From assembly GCA_905331475.1 (NCBI GenBank), contig CAJNYU010000833.1:1-64000 (forward strand): 64,000 bases of DNA. The letters run 5' to 3'. This document shows, piece by piece, positions 37,301-50,154 of the stretch. The number at the start of each line of letters is the position of its first letter. Within the stretch, counting starts at the first letter, position 1. The DNA is from Rotaria socialis. Taxonomy: Eukaryota; Rotifera; Eurotatoria; Philodinida; Philodinidae. Position numbers and translations under genes: made by a program. The notes beneath the pieces were generated by a model, which ran no database searches, was not told the origin of the DNA, and worked only from the letters and a program-made list of their open reading frames with translations.

Positions 37301-40300
37301 TGCGACATGAATTGTTTTTTCGAGATGGGAATTTAATTTTTCACAACATTGACGACCTAATCGGCATACATGTAAAAAATGGCGGCAATGATCTCGAACA
37401 TCGAGTGGTAGTTGTTCACTATCAGTTGATTGCGATAATAAATTATACTGTTGACAATGGAATGGTGTAAATGGACAAGTTGCTAGAAATTCATTAACTT
37501 CTTTTATTATAGTTTTTCTTTTGCGAACATCGTTATGAGTAGAGATAGAATCATTATCATTCGAAAGTCGTACATCGCCACCGTATTGGGCACATTCTTG
37601 ATTCATACCTGCAGTTCCTCTATCATCACGACTGAGTTTTGGATGTTCGTAATGAGCCATGTGCACTGGATCGTCGGTAAACCGACATTTATCACTATAC
37701 GAACATTTTATTTTATGTCTAAACCAAAGCATATGATCATTGTCGTTTTCGAATTTACAATCTCTGGAGTTATCAGTGTATGGACATAGTGGTGGATGCA
37801 TATATTCACGACAATGTTGCTGTTTGTCTAAGTCTCTACATTGACCTCCATAAGAGCATGGACGTAAATGATAAATTCTAACATCATCTAAGGCGATATT
37901 ATCATTGTTTGTCTTGTTCAAAATGCGCCAAGGTCCGATCATCGTATCAGACATTTCTTGTCGCATGGGTTTATATTGTAATTTATCGAGAACTTCTTGA
38001 AAAGGTCGATAATTCCCATTAGGATTAAAATCTAGACCAGTATTGTGATCATCAATAATGGCAAAATAGATATGTTCGAAAAATCCTGCATACTGTTCGA
38101 TAACCGATTTGAATATTTTTGCGACATGTGTGGGTGGATTTCTAAAAGCTCCACAGCCGAATGCAGAAAGAACAAGGCAATCATGATCATGATGATGAGC
38201 AATTGCAAAGATGTTTTCAATTTTCTTACGCATTTTAATTGAATATTTTTTGCTGAGCAGATTCTTATCATCCCTATCTAATGGCGGATGTCGATATGCA
38301 GCTATGGCTATAGCACATACATCATAGACAGGTGTATCCATGAAATCATAACCATTATCTTCACGTTGACGAAAAACTGTTAATCCCGATGTATAAATTG
38401 CTCCGAATTCGTCCATTGGATACATTTTGTCACCTCCAATGAGTGGTTTTGTATCACAATTAGATGTACAATAAAAGCGATCGGTTGGTTTCCCATCATC
38501 AAGATCCATATCAAGACTTCGATAGTAATTAGAGCGACGAAAAATATTCTCTTCTTGTGCGCCATCACCTTTACGATAACCTCCGCCTGGTGAAAAAGCA
38601 TTCGCCATGTTGAGAAGTAATGGACGGTGGCCTTTTAAAAGTAAGTCCTCGTACACAACGAGACAATCCTGATTTATAACACTGACAGGTGTGATTTTGT
38701 ATGGATACTTCATTGGATTAGATATTGATGTTGTCGTCGCATGTTGCAATTTTGACTGATGATTATAGACAATGGTTTTCAATGGTTTTGATTTCAACTT
38801 GACTTCCTTGTTAATTGTATAATAACTTCCTTGTTTCAAAACGCCAATTGTATTTAGCATAACTGTCATTCGTATTAAATGTCGCTGCTTATTACTGAGA
38901 TTTCCATCGTGGTCACGTTGATTGGTCGCGTTACTATTGGGCTTTGCAGTCCAACGTTTAAATTGCTCTAAAAATGCTTCTGGATTCCACTTGAATTTAA
39001 AAATCGGATGTTCAGGCTCATAGATAAACTGCATAATATCAGATTTACAGTTAGACATCTCTGTTTCATACCAATTTTTGCCATTGATTTCCCAATCTTC
39101 ATAATGCGTCGATGATGAATAAGCTTGAATTTTCAATTTATAATTTTCAATATCAAGAGTACTTTTTTTGAGACATTTTTCAAACAAATGTTTGTCCGCC
39201 AGATCCAGGATGATATCACCGCGACAACGTCTCACTTTTACACCGGTACCGGCGAACATTTCGGAGTTTTCGAGACTTGAAACTGAAATACTACCGGGTG
39301 CATTTGGTATTCTAAGTTGATAAAAGAGTTGATCAACCTTAACAATATAATGTCCATCCAAATTAATCAAACGAAATGATGCCCATGATCGAGCTTCGTC
39401 ACGTGTCAAGACAACAGCGTTGGCCTCTGCTTGATTATATTGAATATAAATTGATTTGTCTGATATGTCATTCTTATTAATTTGCTTAGCAATAACGGAT
39501 TTTAAATTACTTTCATTGAAGTTTATTGGCAAATTTTCCAAAAAGCAGCAATCAGCACGGAAGTAGACTTCGACTAATTGGTTGTCGATCCAGAAAGATA
39601 ATGGAACTGGCTTATTGACAAATTCACTGAATCTGTTTGTAACAATTCGAAATATGTTTCGACATTCATCACCTAGGCTTTCACAATTTGCTGGACAGTT
39701 GCCATCGTAGGTTTTAATCCATTGTTGAGCTATTTCATTAGCTGATGGAAGATTTCGGCTATCCTTTGATCGAATAAATACATAGGAAATCAATTCGAGT
39801 TCAGCTACAAATGAAACTATTTCGTTGGAATCTGGACTGACAGTAATATTTTTGATATTGTTAACTAGATGATGTTTCTCATTCTCATCTTTTAGATATA
39901 TAATACCTACATCTAATTGCGAACTGCATTTAATATCGATTATTTGAAGCTTATGTTCTTGGCACAAACATTCGGTAATTCTTAACTTGAAGCTTTCGGT
40001 AGTAGACGGTAATGAAGGTATGTATGCAATAATCGGATATTCTCGACTTGAAGATCTTGATAATGTACTAAGGGATGAATTCGATGTATTACCAACATAT
40101 GTTCGCGAAGAAGTTCGATCATATGGATATCTCTGATGAGTATCCGATGGCGAAGGTATTATTTCCGTCTGTTCTATACGACTTCGATCATCTACTAAAG
40201 ATCTTCGCTTTGATTCATCATTTTCTTCGGATATAAATAAATGCGATGCATAAGCAGAAAACGGTGATTTTTGTTTTGAAACTACTTCTGGAGTTGATGG

Positions 40301-42323
40301 AGGTGTGCTCGGCGGATGTGCTCGCCGACCGTCTGCTTCATCATATGATTTAGATGACACGAGTGGACGTTTCGACAATGATGTTGACGTTGGAGCTTTT
40401 GAATCAAGTCTGACAGTGAGTGCTGGGTTTTCACGAAGTTGATTATCATTCTGATTGGTTGTAGTCACCGTAGCGTAGCTTTCATTGCCTCCATCATATG
40501 CTTGATCCCCTGAAATTAAAGTTATGAATGTGCTTTGACTCTTTCAAACCTGCATTCTCAACAAAGATACATACACCCTGAAAATTATTCACGCGTCAAT
40601 AGAAATAGATAGACATTATATCGAGCAATATTCTATTTTTCTTATCTCTCTATTCTCACTATCTGTCATTTGAGAGGGAGTCAATAAAGAGAAAATACTC
40701 GGCGTTGATTATTTATTAACAAAAATGCGATGCTTTCCTAATCTTTCTACTATCAACTTTCTATCGAAGAGAATTTTTACTTGAACTTTTATCTGTTCTA
40801 CTCCTTGTTAAGGAGCCATCCATGGAGTGTTTTGATGATAAGCTTGTAGAGTTTTCAGTTGGGCCAAAAATTGGACTGCTCCTTTCAATTGAATGTTTTG
40901 ATTGTGTCGATGTTTGATGCAAATAATCGGAATTGAATAATGTACGTTCACCAAATGAAGCTTGTCTATCGAATAAATCAAATAGATCAACTTAAGATAG
41001 AATTTATTAAACTCACTGATTCAATCTGGGTTTTGGTAATGGAGGCGAACTAAAGTTATCACCTAGTGAAGTATGTGTTCGTAAGCCACTTGAAGAATCT
41101 TCAAAGCATGATGCCGATCTTTGGAAAGATTTCTTGCCCATGGAAGATGTTGATGCATCTGTCAGATTTGGTTCTATTGGCCGCTCTGCAATTTAATACA
41201 AGGCTTAGTAATTTAGCAATAAGCAATGTCTGCTTTTTATATTTCACAGCTATACTAAAAGTTTTTGGCCAAATTGACTAAAATGTGTTTTCTCCTGCGA
41301 TCATCTAAAATGGGTGACTGATCAAAAACAAAAAAGATCTTTTAATTAATCAATTATTTCGACAACTATCCATATTGATTAAATAATAAAGAAAATCAAT
41401 TTAAAAAAAAAGATGATCACATAATGACTTATTTTATTATCGGACACGACCGCTGACAATTGTGATATAACTCTTCGAATGAAATCTATACGCCATTTTA
41501 TGATCTATAGTAAGCATCATTGTTTTTTGTGTTTTATTTTAATAGGTGACAAAAATCTAAAAGAAATTCTCTGGTTCACGATTTTCTCGAACGAAAAAGT
41601 CGTGGTCTAGAGGAAAATTTTTTAGCAGAAGCTTGATGATATGAAATAGGCTGAAAATTCAAATAGAGCATTAAAATAAATTTAAGAATACCAGTATTTG
41701 ATTGCGTACGATCACCACTTTGCCTCACATAGTCGTTGATAGGTCTGGCTGTCGGCACCGGTCTCTTTAAAAGTAGAATGATAATACAATTTATTATTAG
41801 ATGATATATTATGCGATAGGAGTGCATATAATTGATGATCATGAGTATTTTGCATTCCTCAAATAAATAGCTAGTTGAATCAATGAAATTATTGATTGTA
41901 ACTAGTGTACGTGTCGAAGAAAATCTCGTACAAAGTTTAACAATATCATCTAAATTCTTTGTTCTATTCCAATGTTGACATCTGTGTGATATATTTATCT
42001 CAAAGTTAATGATCCTAGTGTAAAAGTTTTGAAAAAAAAACCCGCATAATCAACATGTACGGGAAAGAAATGTTCCTGCAAGATTTAACGTATGAATATT
42101 TATTGTTGTTTTTATGAATTTTATTTCTCCTTTAGAAATCAACAATGTAGGTATGAATCGATATTATGAAGTAGAGTTTATAGAAAACATCTAGTTAGTA
42201 CTAGTACCCTTTGTTGTTCCCTAGAAATCTGGTCTGTCATAACAGATTCTTTGATATTTTCATACTCACTTTATTTTGGTCGCTTTGGAGTCGGTCGGAA
42301 GTGTCATCCTGTTGTGCTGACAT
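34392..42323 (-). CDS. PARG-domain protein with an array of PBZ-like zinc fingers
   Basis: Six minus-strand exons: 42270-42323, 41692-41764, 41017-41185, 40781-40965, 34720-40509 and 34392-34660. All junctions keep frame, giving 2179 residues. Residues 1 to about 300 are Ser/Thr/Pro-rich. Around 720-1010 lies a poly(ADP-ribose) glycohydrolase-like macrodomain of the DUF2263 type: VVYEDLLLKGHRPLLLNMAN, then GGG-x7-QEE (GGGYRKGDGAQEE), FRRSNYYR, and VLSAFGCGAFRNPP. The catalytic Glu pair is intact. It is followed, and again at the C-terminus, by about 12 C-x5-C-x6/7-H-x5-H modules (CSYGGQC, CSYSDKC, CRYGLKC, CPFGSAC and others) matching the PBZ poly(ADP-ribose)-binding finger (C-x-[FY]-G-x2-C). 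Between the finger clusters are two conserved-looking globular regions I cannot name. The predicted role is binding and removal of poly(ADP-ribose), probably nuclear. Exon 2 to 3 splicing was chosen for frame; a less likely extra exon near 41580-41650 is possible. Confidence 0.88.
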
Positions 42324-44113
42324 ATATATAATTCCTTATATTGAAATTACGATCTTTTTAATATTCTTCTAAAGCACGAAAGAAATATAAATTCCATCTG
42401 ATGAATATCAAGGCACTGGCTATATGCGGTAAAGTTTGAAACGCATCGATTTCTAACAACGATAAACGCGCAAAATAACGGCTTTTATAAGAAAGAATAA
42501 AAATGTGAGTGAATGTCTAAGAAGAAAAGTCATCGTCAATAAACAGAACGAAAAAAGCATCGTGAAATGCAGCACAGAAGAAAAAGAAACAAAGGCAGTT
42601 TGTTTTGGCCGCCGGCTCTGCTGAATTCGCGCTACTTCCTTCGAACAGGACTCAATCTAGAATTATTTGTACAAGACCTTGATAACTTTCTCGTGAGCTA
42701 CAGAGTAAGCGCTGCTAAAGCGCAGGCTCATATTCAGGAGGTTGAATATGAAGGATGAAGAAAATCATTTTCTGTAAGTAATAGTCATGGATGCTTACTC
42801 CCGTTGTGTCATTCGATATTTGCAATCAGTAAATAGAAGCAAAATATTGACATCGTTCGGCACAGCTATTTGTAATCATTATAAATAATTAAAATCTATC
42901 CTAAAAACTCATCAAAGACTTGCACAGCTAACGTTTGTTATAACTTAGATTACAATATCACATTATGATTCTATTTTGGAAGCTCCTATTTTACTTTTAT
43001 CTCAATCTGTAGAAACTTTCAAAGATTGATAAGAACAGCAATAAAACAAGAATTAACTATAAAATTGTATGGTATTGACAACATGTTGCTTTCATCATTC
43101 ATCGGATATTATCGCGATAATAGTAATTTTGATTATAATTCATAACGTGAATTCAAAGCCGTATTAGAGTAACGTATTATCAATGCATGAATGCAGAGAA
43201 AAAATAGTAGCTAAAAATGACGTTTTCAGATAGGTAATGAGTTTCTTTGAAATACGAACTTTAGAAGACAATCTGTGATGATAGTGCAGAAAAGCGAAAT
43301 AGAAAAAATGATGAAAATTTAGTAACTGAAATCATGTAATCGTTTTGGTTCGTAAAATAAAATTCTTCAAGAAACTCCTTATGTTAGACTTAGATAAGAC
43401 TACAATGGAGAACTGATTCTTCTATGTTTTATTTTCGATTTTACATATAAGCATGTTCGCCATCTTTATTCGAAAGATTCCACATATCTGCTTTTCGTCC
43501 AACTATATAACAAAAGCTTAGCACTGCCATATTGATAAGACGTGTACAAACATCAAATCTCATCTATTCCATAAGTTGCTCTATAAGCCTTGATAATTTA
43601 CTAGTATAATTTTCATAAAAACATTTAAAAAAGATTCTCGTCTTATTTTGAAAAGAGATTTCTAGCAAACAGCTTTTGGACAGCTCCATAAACATCTGTA
43701 TCGATGCTAAACTCAACCATTTAAAAAAAAGAAGTCTACTTAAATCATAGCACAAATAGACACACGACTTTGACTTCAAGTTTTATTTCCCAATGTAGAC
43801 AAAAAAGAACATATTTCTTTTAGATGGGGAAAGATCTAATTTAGATACATTTCAAAAGTTGATAGAATGTATGACAGACGTGAGTAATATTCCATAAGAG
43901 AGTTCATTAACACACAAATGCAGTTTGAGCGAGGTTCGTCGATTTGCATCGTATTATGATTCGACATTGTCAATGTACCAATCAGATTCGTTCTTATACC
44001 TATATGTTTATTTATTCTCTTCATCTATTTTTTTAAAAGTTATCCATTTTTTAAATTGAAATCTACATTTTTTATGCTTATTTTTTAGATCATTTTTGTT
44101 AAGTACAAAAGAA
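42324..44113. other. Intergenic, divergent promoters
   Basis: Lies between the minus-strand PARG gene and the plus-strand eL34 gene. A 63-codon plus-strand ORF at 42567-42758 has no supporting features. Otherwise it is AT-rich and empty. Confidence 0.5.
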
Positions 44114-44660
44114 ATGGCTCAACGATTAACGTATCGTCGTCGTTTATCATATAACACCAGATCAAATCGGGTTAAAGTGTATGTTGAATGCTTAATTTTA
44201 ATTCAATAAGCCAATTTCTTTCTTTTTTTTAGTATTAAGACACCCGGAGGTAAATTGACATATCAATATGTAAAAAAACGTGGCACAGTGCCAAAGTGCG
44301 GTGATTGCAAAATTGAATTACCAGGCGTAAGTTTCATTGGATGATTAATCGGCTAACATAGTGTGTGGTTTTAGATTAAAGCATCTCGTCCAAAACAACG
44401 TATGACTATGACTAAACGATTGAAGACAGTATCACGTAGTTATGGAGGCTCGCGATGTGCCAAATGTGTTCGCCTTCGGTACAGAATAAAATTAGAACTT
44501 TCGTATAGAATATTGATTTTATGTTTTTTTTTTTAGTATCGTTCGAGCTTTTCTCATAGAAGAACAACGCATTGTTGCTATGGTCATGAAATCGAAGAAA
44601 GCAGTCGGCCCAGCAGAAACAGCAGCACAACCACAAACCTCCAGTCAAAAATCGAAATAA
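44114..44660 (+). CDS. RPL34: 60S ribosomal protein eL34
   Basis: Four exons (44114-44178, 44233-44326, 44375-44478, 44537-44660) with introns of 48-58 bp give 128 residues. The start MAQRLTYRRRLSYNTRSNR is the family signature, followed by IKTPGGKLTYQYVKKRG, the first Cys pair CGDCKIELPGI, LKTVSRSYGGSRCAKCV and IVRAFLIEEQRIVAMVMK. The second Cys pair completes the zinc-binding motif. It is a structural component of the large ribosomal subunit. The C-terminus is Ala/Gln-rich and about 11 residues longer than the human protein. AATAAA signals occur near 44758 and 44799. Identification is secure. Confidence 0.97.
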
Positions 44661-46763
44661 AAAAAAGAAACAATCAATTCTCTTTTCGATCGACTATTAA
44701 CATTTATTGTTTTTCTCTCAGCCGTTACCAACTTGCTATTTGAGAGATTTAAGAAAGAATAAAAAGAAAAGCAAACTGACGAACTCAATATTTTGTCAAA
44801 TAAATAGTTCGATTTGTATTTCATATTCTACGTGTGCATGCATAGAAATTTTCAGATGAATTTTACGAAAAAAACTTGAATCAATTCATATGACGCGTCA
44901 GATTGTTGGATGATCATAATGTTGTCTTGTAGAAGTGTGATTTAATTGTAGAAAATGTGCGTTGTGGTTTTTGAAACAATATTGATTGGGCAAAAACCAG
45001 ATCTCATAATAACTAAAATCAATTAAAAAATGTAGAAAATTAACGTTCTAAAAGCATCATATTCATAGAACCGGAGGATATAAGCTTATCTTGATTTGAA
45101 TTTGCTTCAATAGACCTTACGTTAATCGAAAAATCACTTGTATTTCTGTAGCTCGTATTCTAGTTTAATATTTTCAAATGTAATTTAACTAATATTAAAT
45201 ATTCACATAAATATTTTACTCTATGGGAAACAGATTCAACAGCATAGAGTTGTGGTTGAAGATATTGAGCGTTTGTATTCGAGCTCTTATGAATCTGTAC
45301 CTTAGATCTTGCTTGCAAGATGTTCGACTACGGATACATCGAAAGTTAAAAAATGATATTGTCACTCAAGACGATCTATCAAGCCCATATCTTTTTCAAA
45401 TTTAATAATACGAAAACTAAATTAAAGAAGAAAAACAATTAGATAGTCGCTTTTCAAGGCTAAAAATTCTCTTCTGATCATGTTAGTATTTTCTGTTATC
45501 AATATAAGAGATATGTATGTCCAAACTGCGGGCGAACATCACATCTATTTTCGCCTTCATCCACACTGTCAATATGGTGATTGGTTTGATCTTCGCCCGC
45601 AATTAAGAAGCTACGATCTTAATATAGAAATACGCTGAGAAACGAACTGTGTCAGTTAATTTCATTGTTCATTCAACCGCAGCACTATATGGTTTCAATG
45701 AAAATAAAAAGTTTTCTATGACTTTTCACTGTATATATATTTTCAATTTACTTCTTTAGATTTTATTCAAAAAAAAAACTACAATCAAATTGATCGTACG
45801 CTAAAATGAAGATTCTTCTTTTATTTAATGTTGGCAATTATTGTCAATAAATTCTTTTTCGATGATCCTGTCGCAAACAAATCGTATCTATTATAATCAG
45901 TAATATATTCTTCAATCTCAAATATAATAAACAACTTAAACTTTATTGTATATCTCTTCATTTAATATTTTAACAATTATTTCATTATACTAAAATAACT
46001 GAAGATTTTCTTTAGATATTGGAGTAGAAGCTGTTTGAAAAAACAAGCATTCCAAATAATACAAACTCAGTAACTTTTCAGTTTTCAACTGAAATAATTT
46101 GGTTCGCCAATCTTTCTATGCTAATATTCGAAATCCATTCTCTTGTGTTTTATTCGTATTTTTGTCAAGAGAGAAAGAATCCTATCTAAACCAATATGTA
46201 GCATTGAGTGTAATATCATAAAATATGTTTGCCTATTTATTTGTAGAATTATTCTATAATAAAACACATCTTTATTTAAAGTACAAACGGAAATAATCAT
46301 TTAATCTGTTTGCTACAGGGTTATATTTTACGAAAAATATAAATTATAAATAGTACACTCGAGTGTCTTCCTAAAAGTTTTCATTCTTTTCAATAATGAA
46401 GCAAGTTTGTTCTCTTAGGAATATATTTTAAAAGCATTACTAGATGGCATTTCAAATGGAAAAATCGAAATGCTTTTAGACGTATAAATATGCACAGGAC
46501 CAGGTTTTTTTGATTCCGGTCCCGGTCGTATTACGGATGAACATACTATTTTCTTGACTCAGGCAGCTTTTTTCCAACGATCCCGACGGCTGTTTTTAAC
46601 TATAAAGATTTGACGACTGATGAATTCGGCTTAATATCATTTAGCACGTGGTTGCTTTGTTTCAAATTCTTTATTCTCAATTCAATCGATAAAGGATCGT
46701 TGTCATATTTAAATCTTATCGATGTCTATTTCAACAACTTAAAAATTTTTCTACAAACAAGAA
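44661..46763. other. AT-rich intergenic stretch
   Basis: No gene is supported. A GC-rich inverted word pair (TGCGGGCGAA at 45527-45536 and TTCGCCCGCA at 45592-45601) could form a hairpin. A GC-rich word CCGGTCCCGGTC near 46518-46529 may belong to the end of the hAT remnant that follows. Confidence 0.5.
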
Positions 46764-47159
46764 ATGGAAGATTTGGTGAAGAAAAACGATGTACATTTGT
46801 CCTTCGCGAAACCTCGTTGTGGAAAATGTTCATACTGGGACAAATAGCAAGAAATCTTGATTAACAATGTTCGTCAAAGATACGTTGTTTGCAATGGCTG
46901 TCGTTCGATTTTGACATGGATACCATCGAATGGCACCTGCGTTATGAAAAAACATTCTGTTGGATGTCTCAAAGCAAAAGAACTTCCGCCAAGGATCACT
47001 TCGTCATTTAAACAAGACTCTCAAGTGACACCTAATCAATTTCGTTCTTTTAAAACCAAAGTTCTTCGTGGTGCTGCTGAAATTACGTTCATGTTGTTTT
47101 GCTTTATGCTATGTACATTTTCTGTATTACATGATATTAGTATGAATATAATAAATTGA
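46764..47159 (+). pseudogene. hAT transposase fragment (BED finger end)
   Basis: The N-terminal part of a hAT-family transposase, read from ATG 46764 with a single in-frame TAG at 46845-46847. It begins MEDLVKKNDVHLSFAKPR, then CGKCSYWDK, stop, INNVRQRYVVCNGCRSIL and NGTCVMKKHSVGC, a BED-type zinc finger layout with Cys pair and His/Cys ligands. KTKVLRGAAE resembles the segment that follows the finger in hAT proteins. The catalytic RNase H-like part is missing. GC-rich words near both sides (CCGGTCCCGG near 46520, GGTCCCGGGATCGGGAC near 47260) may be subterminal repeats of the element, but no clean terminal repeat was found. Confidence 0.65.
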
Positions 47160-47846
47160 TTTATGATGTATGGAAAATTCAATTTTAAAAATGTCAGAGT
47201 TAAGAATATCACAGATTTCAATTTCAGTCACGGTTCTTCTAAAATTTTAGATTTTTCGGTCCCGGGATCGGGACTGGAGCTGTTCCCACATATCTCTATT
47301 AGAGAGTAAGTCGAATACCATGCAGAGTTCGATGTAACTCATAGAATCATGGTCAAGTTAGTTTAAGTATGATTGGAAGTAGAAAAATAACACAAATCTT
47401 CTCCTGAAATTTTCATATCATATTCTCACATACAATCAATTGAGAATTGATTTGATTTTCAATTTTGTTTAAAACAAATTTTATATTTCTTATACGTTAA
47501 TTAATTGAATTGAACATTTGATTTTCTTAAATAATTATTAAAATAATAAGTTTGAATGAGAAAAACTTTGATGGAATATTATTAAGACAATGTAAAAAAT
47601 GATATCTTCAATAAGACCCTTATCAATTTTCATTTTCATATAAATGACTATAACTACCTGTTTTATTGGGTTTACAGGGTTTACTGTCCGTTGATTGCCT
47701 CGAAGAATAGAAATGAACAGAAAAATATTTATCGCAATCAACTATGTATATTTAGAAAAAAAAAAGAAGTCAAGCAAATATATGAGAAAATAACAAAGAT
47801 AATAAGGAATTGATTAATAAATAAATCAAAAAAGATGAATGGACGT
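47160..47846. other. Intergenic, nothing recognised
   Basis: AT-rich; the first 120 bp may be the 3' edge of the hAT remnant (GGTCCCGGGATCGGGAC). Confidence 0.5.
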
Positions 47847-48002
47847 TCAACTTTTTGGTGGACGCTGAAAACATCTAGGTCCAGCAACTTTTAAGAATGA
47901 TGGAATATCGAGACGATCTTCATCATAACGCTGCCGTAATTTAATTAAACATTCATCTGTCATAATTTTATTTTTTCGACGCTTTGGAGTTGGAGCTTCC
48001 AT
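47847..48002 (-). CDS. Small basic protein or terminal exon, family unknown
   Basis: A 51-residue ORF: MEAPTPKRRKNKIMTDE, then a helical-looking LIKLRQRYDEDRLDI and the end PRCFQRPPKS. KRRKNK could be a nuclear localisation signal. The frame is open upstream to a good acceptor (TTCTATTTCAAG near 48020), so this may be the last exon of a longer gene whose other exons I could not find in 48.0-49.3 kb. Codon use and absence of low complexity favour a real coding exon. No family was recognised. Confidence 0.45.
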   Translation of the reverse strand: MEAPTPKRRKNKIMTDECLIKLRQRYDEDRLDIPSFLKVAGPRCFQRPPKS

Positions 48003-49298
48003 ATTATCTTGTAATCTTGAAATAGAATTTATATATTTTTTTTTATAACTTTATTAATTTCTCTTCTTCGAAGAAATTAATGGATAGTAAATCCTCATAC
48101 AAAAATAGCGTTAATTGGAATCAAATTTTTCAAATCAATGGACAGTAAATCATGTACAGGATATATATATATTATGATTGACAACTATTTCGTGAAGACT
48201 AGATCTTTTAATCTTCTGTTGAAATTTTATAAAGTGTACCATAAGAGGCTGCTCACAATCGATCGTCAGCGTTCCTATGAGCTTCCCATTTAGGACTGCT
48301 CGATTTTGTAAATGATATGAATATGATTTAACGTAGTACTTCATTTTATTGTTCAAAATTTACTTGAGTGGTGTTGCAGAAACCTCTGAAGAAAGCACTT
48401 TATAATCACATGTCACTATCGATTCTTTCCATCGATAATAAACAAAATAAGACTAAAAAATTTCACGCAATTAAGTCGATATTTCAAGTGTATAGGTGTG
48501 ACTGAAACTTTCAGACATGCTATACCAAATTTTCTAATCATGATTCGGGCAAAGTTTTTTTCCATATTCCGCATCATGCTCTATCGATACCAATACCATT
48601 TGGTATTGTCACATCCCTACTATTCACTTAAGAAACTTCATTTGATCCGGTGAATATTTAAAGATAATCATACAATTGATTTACGCTTAGTTTCACTTCA
48701 ATAGAACAACATTCGTAACCATAAACAGAAAACAGGCAAAATAGTACAAGCTGCATCGGATATATTTTGAAGTTAACATATAGCAGAATAAACAGAAAAA
48801 ATTGGGGCACATGATTATTGGTCACAATGAAAAGGCTCACGAACTGTAAGAAATAATAAAGAAAAACAAACAGTGCTTCATTGACCCAAACAAAGTTTTT
48901 TAGTTTTTATTTTTCGAATATTCTATGTTTTTTTTTGTTTATTACAATCGAAAACGTAAAGACGACATACTTGAAGTATTTTAAAAAGAAATGAAAACTT
49001 GGCAAGAGAAACTTTATATGGATATCTTGAACGCGCATAATGAACAATTGATGTTTACGATTTCTTTCATGTGGTGATTTACAGTAAGCGCCATAAGTGG
49101 TCGTGCCCTCTATCGCTGCATTAGCAATGGATTTTTGTTGTACATTTTTGCTTTGTTTGAAAGTACTATTCACCGTTATCATCTGATATAAATAGCAATA
49201 TTTGTACTCTTTCTCGTATGAATTTATAAGCTAATAAAAAAATGAGTATTTCTTTAAAAAAAAGATGAGAAATCGCCTTTTTATCAAGTCCCATATCC
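48003..49298. other. Intergenic, nothing recognised
   Basis: AT-rich. It may contain further exons of the small minus-strand gene, but none could be supported. Confidence 0.45.
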
Positions 49299-49495
49299 AA
49301 GAAAACGGTGCGTAAAATGCCGTAAACGATGTAAAAACGTTGAAAAGCGGCGCCGCTTTTCGTCAGCTCGAAAAACGAAGAATATAGTGTTAAAAGCGGT
49401 AGCCGTTTTCTAGCAAAAAAAAAACGGTTCGTAAAACGAGCTGACGGATTACGGCGAAATAAAGTGAAAATTAATACCGTATTACACCGTTTTAT
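49299..49495. mobile_element. Short inverted-repeat element
   Basis: The ends read AAAACGGTGCGTAAAATGCC on the left and, on the opposite strand, AAAACGGTGTAATACGGTA on the right. A nested inverted pair lies inside (CGTCAGCTCG near 49358 and CGAGCTGACG near 49437), with a GCGGCGCCGC palindrome. No ORF is present. It lies just upstream of the Tc1 fragment and may be a separate MITE or part of that element's end. Confidence 0.45.
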
Positions 49496-49584
49496 AGACG
49501 TTTCAAACCTTTTAAGATGCTCGTTCAGACGGTCGGAATGGGTGTCCTGGGGACACAACTATGGTCCATACATGTTGAATACTG

Positions 49585-50009
49585 ATATATCACAATATTT
49601 ACATGTTAGGGAGTCAACCGTAAGATATTGGCTCGAAAGATACGAAACAACTGGAGATGTAGAAGTTATACAAAAGCCTGGTCGTAACCGATCAACCACT
49701 GAAAAACAAGACATGGTTATTCAATCGATGGTTGCTCAGTATCCTACCGAATCTACAGGTCAAATTGCAGCTAGATTATCGAATAAGGGTATAAATGTTA
49801 GTAAAGCCACACTAAGAAGGAGATTTAAAGAAGCTGGTATACAATCAATGAAACCAACTTCAAAGCCATTGCTGACCAGTGGTCATATTAACAAAAGATT
49901 TGAGTGGGCTATGCAACATAAAGATATGAACTGGAATCAAGTTGCTTTTACAGATGAGAGTTCTTTTCATATGAAACAAGTGATAAGACATCGGAAGTCT
50001 CACAAATAA
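49585..50009 (+). pseudogene. Tc1/mariner transposase fragment
   Basis: The N-terminal half of a Tc1-type transposase. HTH segments include HVRESTVRYWLERYETTGD and GQIAARLSNKGINVSKATL followed by RRRFKEAGI. The start of the DDE domain is also present: NWNQVAFTDESSFHM carries the first catalytic Asp. The frame ends with a stop soon after, and the second Asp and third acidic residue are absent, so the copy is 3'-truncated and inactive. The true start is unclear; the match begins around YLHVRES. Confidence 0.85.
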
Positions 50010-50154
50010 TAACAAAAAGTTATGCTGATATATTTCTGTGAGCGGTTGTATAATTGAATCAAGACTTCATCTCCATAACCAACCGATCATATAAAATTAA
50101 TAACGTCCCGGATGAGTAACAATCAAATTTTATTAATAGAAAAAAAAAAAAAAT

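Noticed and set aside
34720-38601. Several plus- and minus-frame ORFs of 65-106 codons within the PARG gene
   Set aside because: They are shadows of the large minus-strand coding exon.
41576-41660. Possible extra exon of the PARG gene (PISYHQASAKKFSSRP)
   Set aside because: Using it breaks the reading frame with the obvious splice sites, while skipping it joins exons 2 and 3 perfectly in frame.
42567-42758. 63-codon plus-strand ORF between the PARG and eL34 genes
   Set aside because: No domain, splice context or conservation evidence; probably chance in a promoter region.
45223-45405. 60-codon ORF (MGNRFNSIELWLKILSVC)
   Set aside because: Isolated and featureless; the alternative frames look equally protein-like, so coding is not supported.
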